DNA of 34,693 bases from Acidobacteriota bacterium (lineage in GTDB: Bacteria; Acidobacteriota; Blastocatellia; RBC074). The stretch spans positions 1 to 34,693 of the forward strand of contig JAEUQO010000276.1 of NCBI GenBank assembly GCA_016789605.1. The letters run 5' to 3'. The notes below the pieces were generated by a model. The model ran no database searches. It was not told where the DNA came from and was given only the letters and a program-made list of their open reading frames with translations. Made by a program: the position numbers and the translations under genes. Of this stretch, positions 34,684 to 34,693 are shown piece by piece; within the stretch, counting starts at the first letter, position 1, and each line of letters starts with the position of its first letter.

Positions 34684-34693
34684 ATCCGTAAAG

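Overview
The window is an ordinary-looking bacterial chromosome segment of about 56% GC (by eye), densely coded on both strands. No transposase, integrase, phage gene, CRISPR array or tRNA is visible. It most likely comes from an Acidobacteriota, probably Blastocatellia-like. The best taxonomic hint is the secreted VWFA-type protein at 8832-11126, of a kind that is abundant in Acidobacteria. The fused aroDE gene, the NHLRC2-like protein and the gene style fit this. The phylum is an inference.

Layout. 1-5000: start of an enoyl-CoA hydratase/isomerase-type gene (-), thioredoxin-NHL protein (-), DUF4149 membrane protein (+), fused 3-dehydroquinate dehydratase/shikimate dehydrogenase (-), and a tmRNA gene (+) with a readable proteolysis tag. 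5000-7300: murI, rph and a small secreted protein, with overlapping genes, closed by a 26-bp perfect inverted repeat. 7300-11150: HtrA protease (-) and VWFA protein (+). 11150-17100: MsbA-like ABC transporter, then yicC-gmk-rpoZ-coaBC and a family 4 uracil-DNA glycosylase. 17095-24020: a sulfur-carrier and amino-acid region, described below, ending in murB. 24010-25650: murA and a single-domain response regulator (-). 26126-28801: DNA methyltransferase, DUF4230 protein and EamA transporter (-). 28988-32443: radical SAM protein, MGDG-synthase-like glycosyltransferase and SDR (+). 32510-34576: purN, a small membrane protein, a Nudix hydrolase and a Dabb-domain protein.

The most interesting part is 17095-22959. 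On the minus strand, two tandem SAM-II-type riboswitch aptamers, each followed by its own intrinsic terminator, precede a gene that would be annotated threonine synthase. Downstream of it is a MoaD/ThiS-type sulfur carrier that ends GG-Cys-Ala, so its diglycine is capped. On the plus strand lie cysM, a JAMM (Mec-like) protease, and a protein that fuses a second sulfur carrier, an E1-like MoeB/ThiF enzyme and a rhodanese. Neither carrier has a free C-terminal GG, and a JAMM protease able to expose it sits in the same region. My reading is a linked pair of protein-thiocarboxylate pathways. The cysM side would make cysteine, as the CysO/CysM/Mec system does. The SAM-controlled side would make homocysteine for methionine through the threonine-synthase-like PLP enzyme. 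The cysteine half follows known biochemistry; the homocysteine half is a hypothesis supported by riboswitch logic, gene order and motif differences.

Two other themes recur. One is a TATAAT-like -10 box followed by CCGC in at least six intergenic regions. The other is a set of intergenic inverted repeats built from short reiterated words, a different word at each site.
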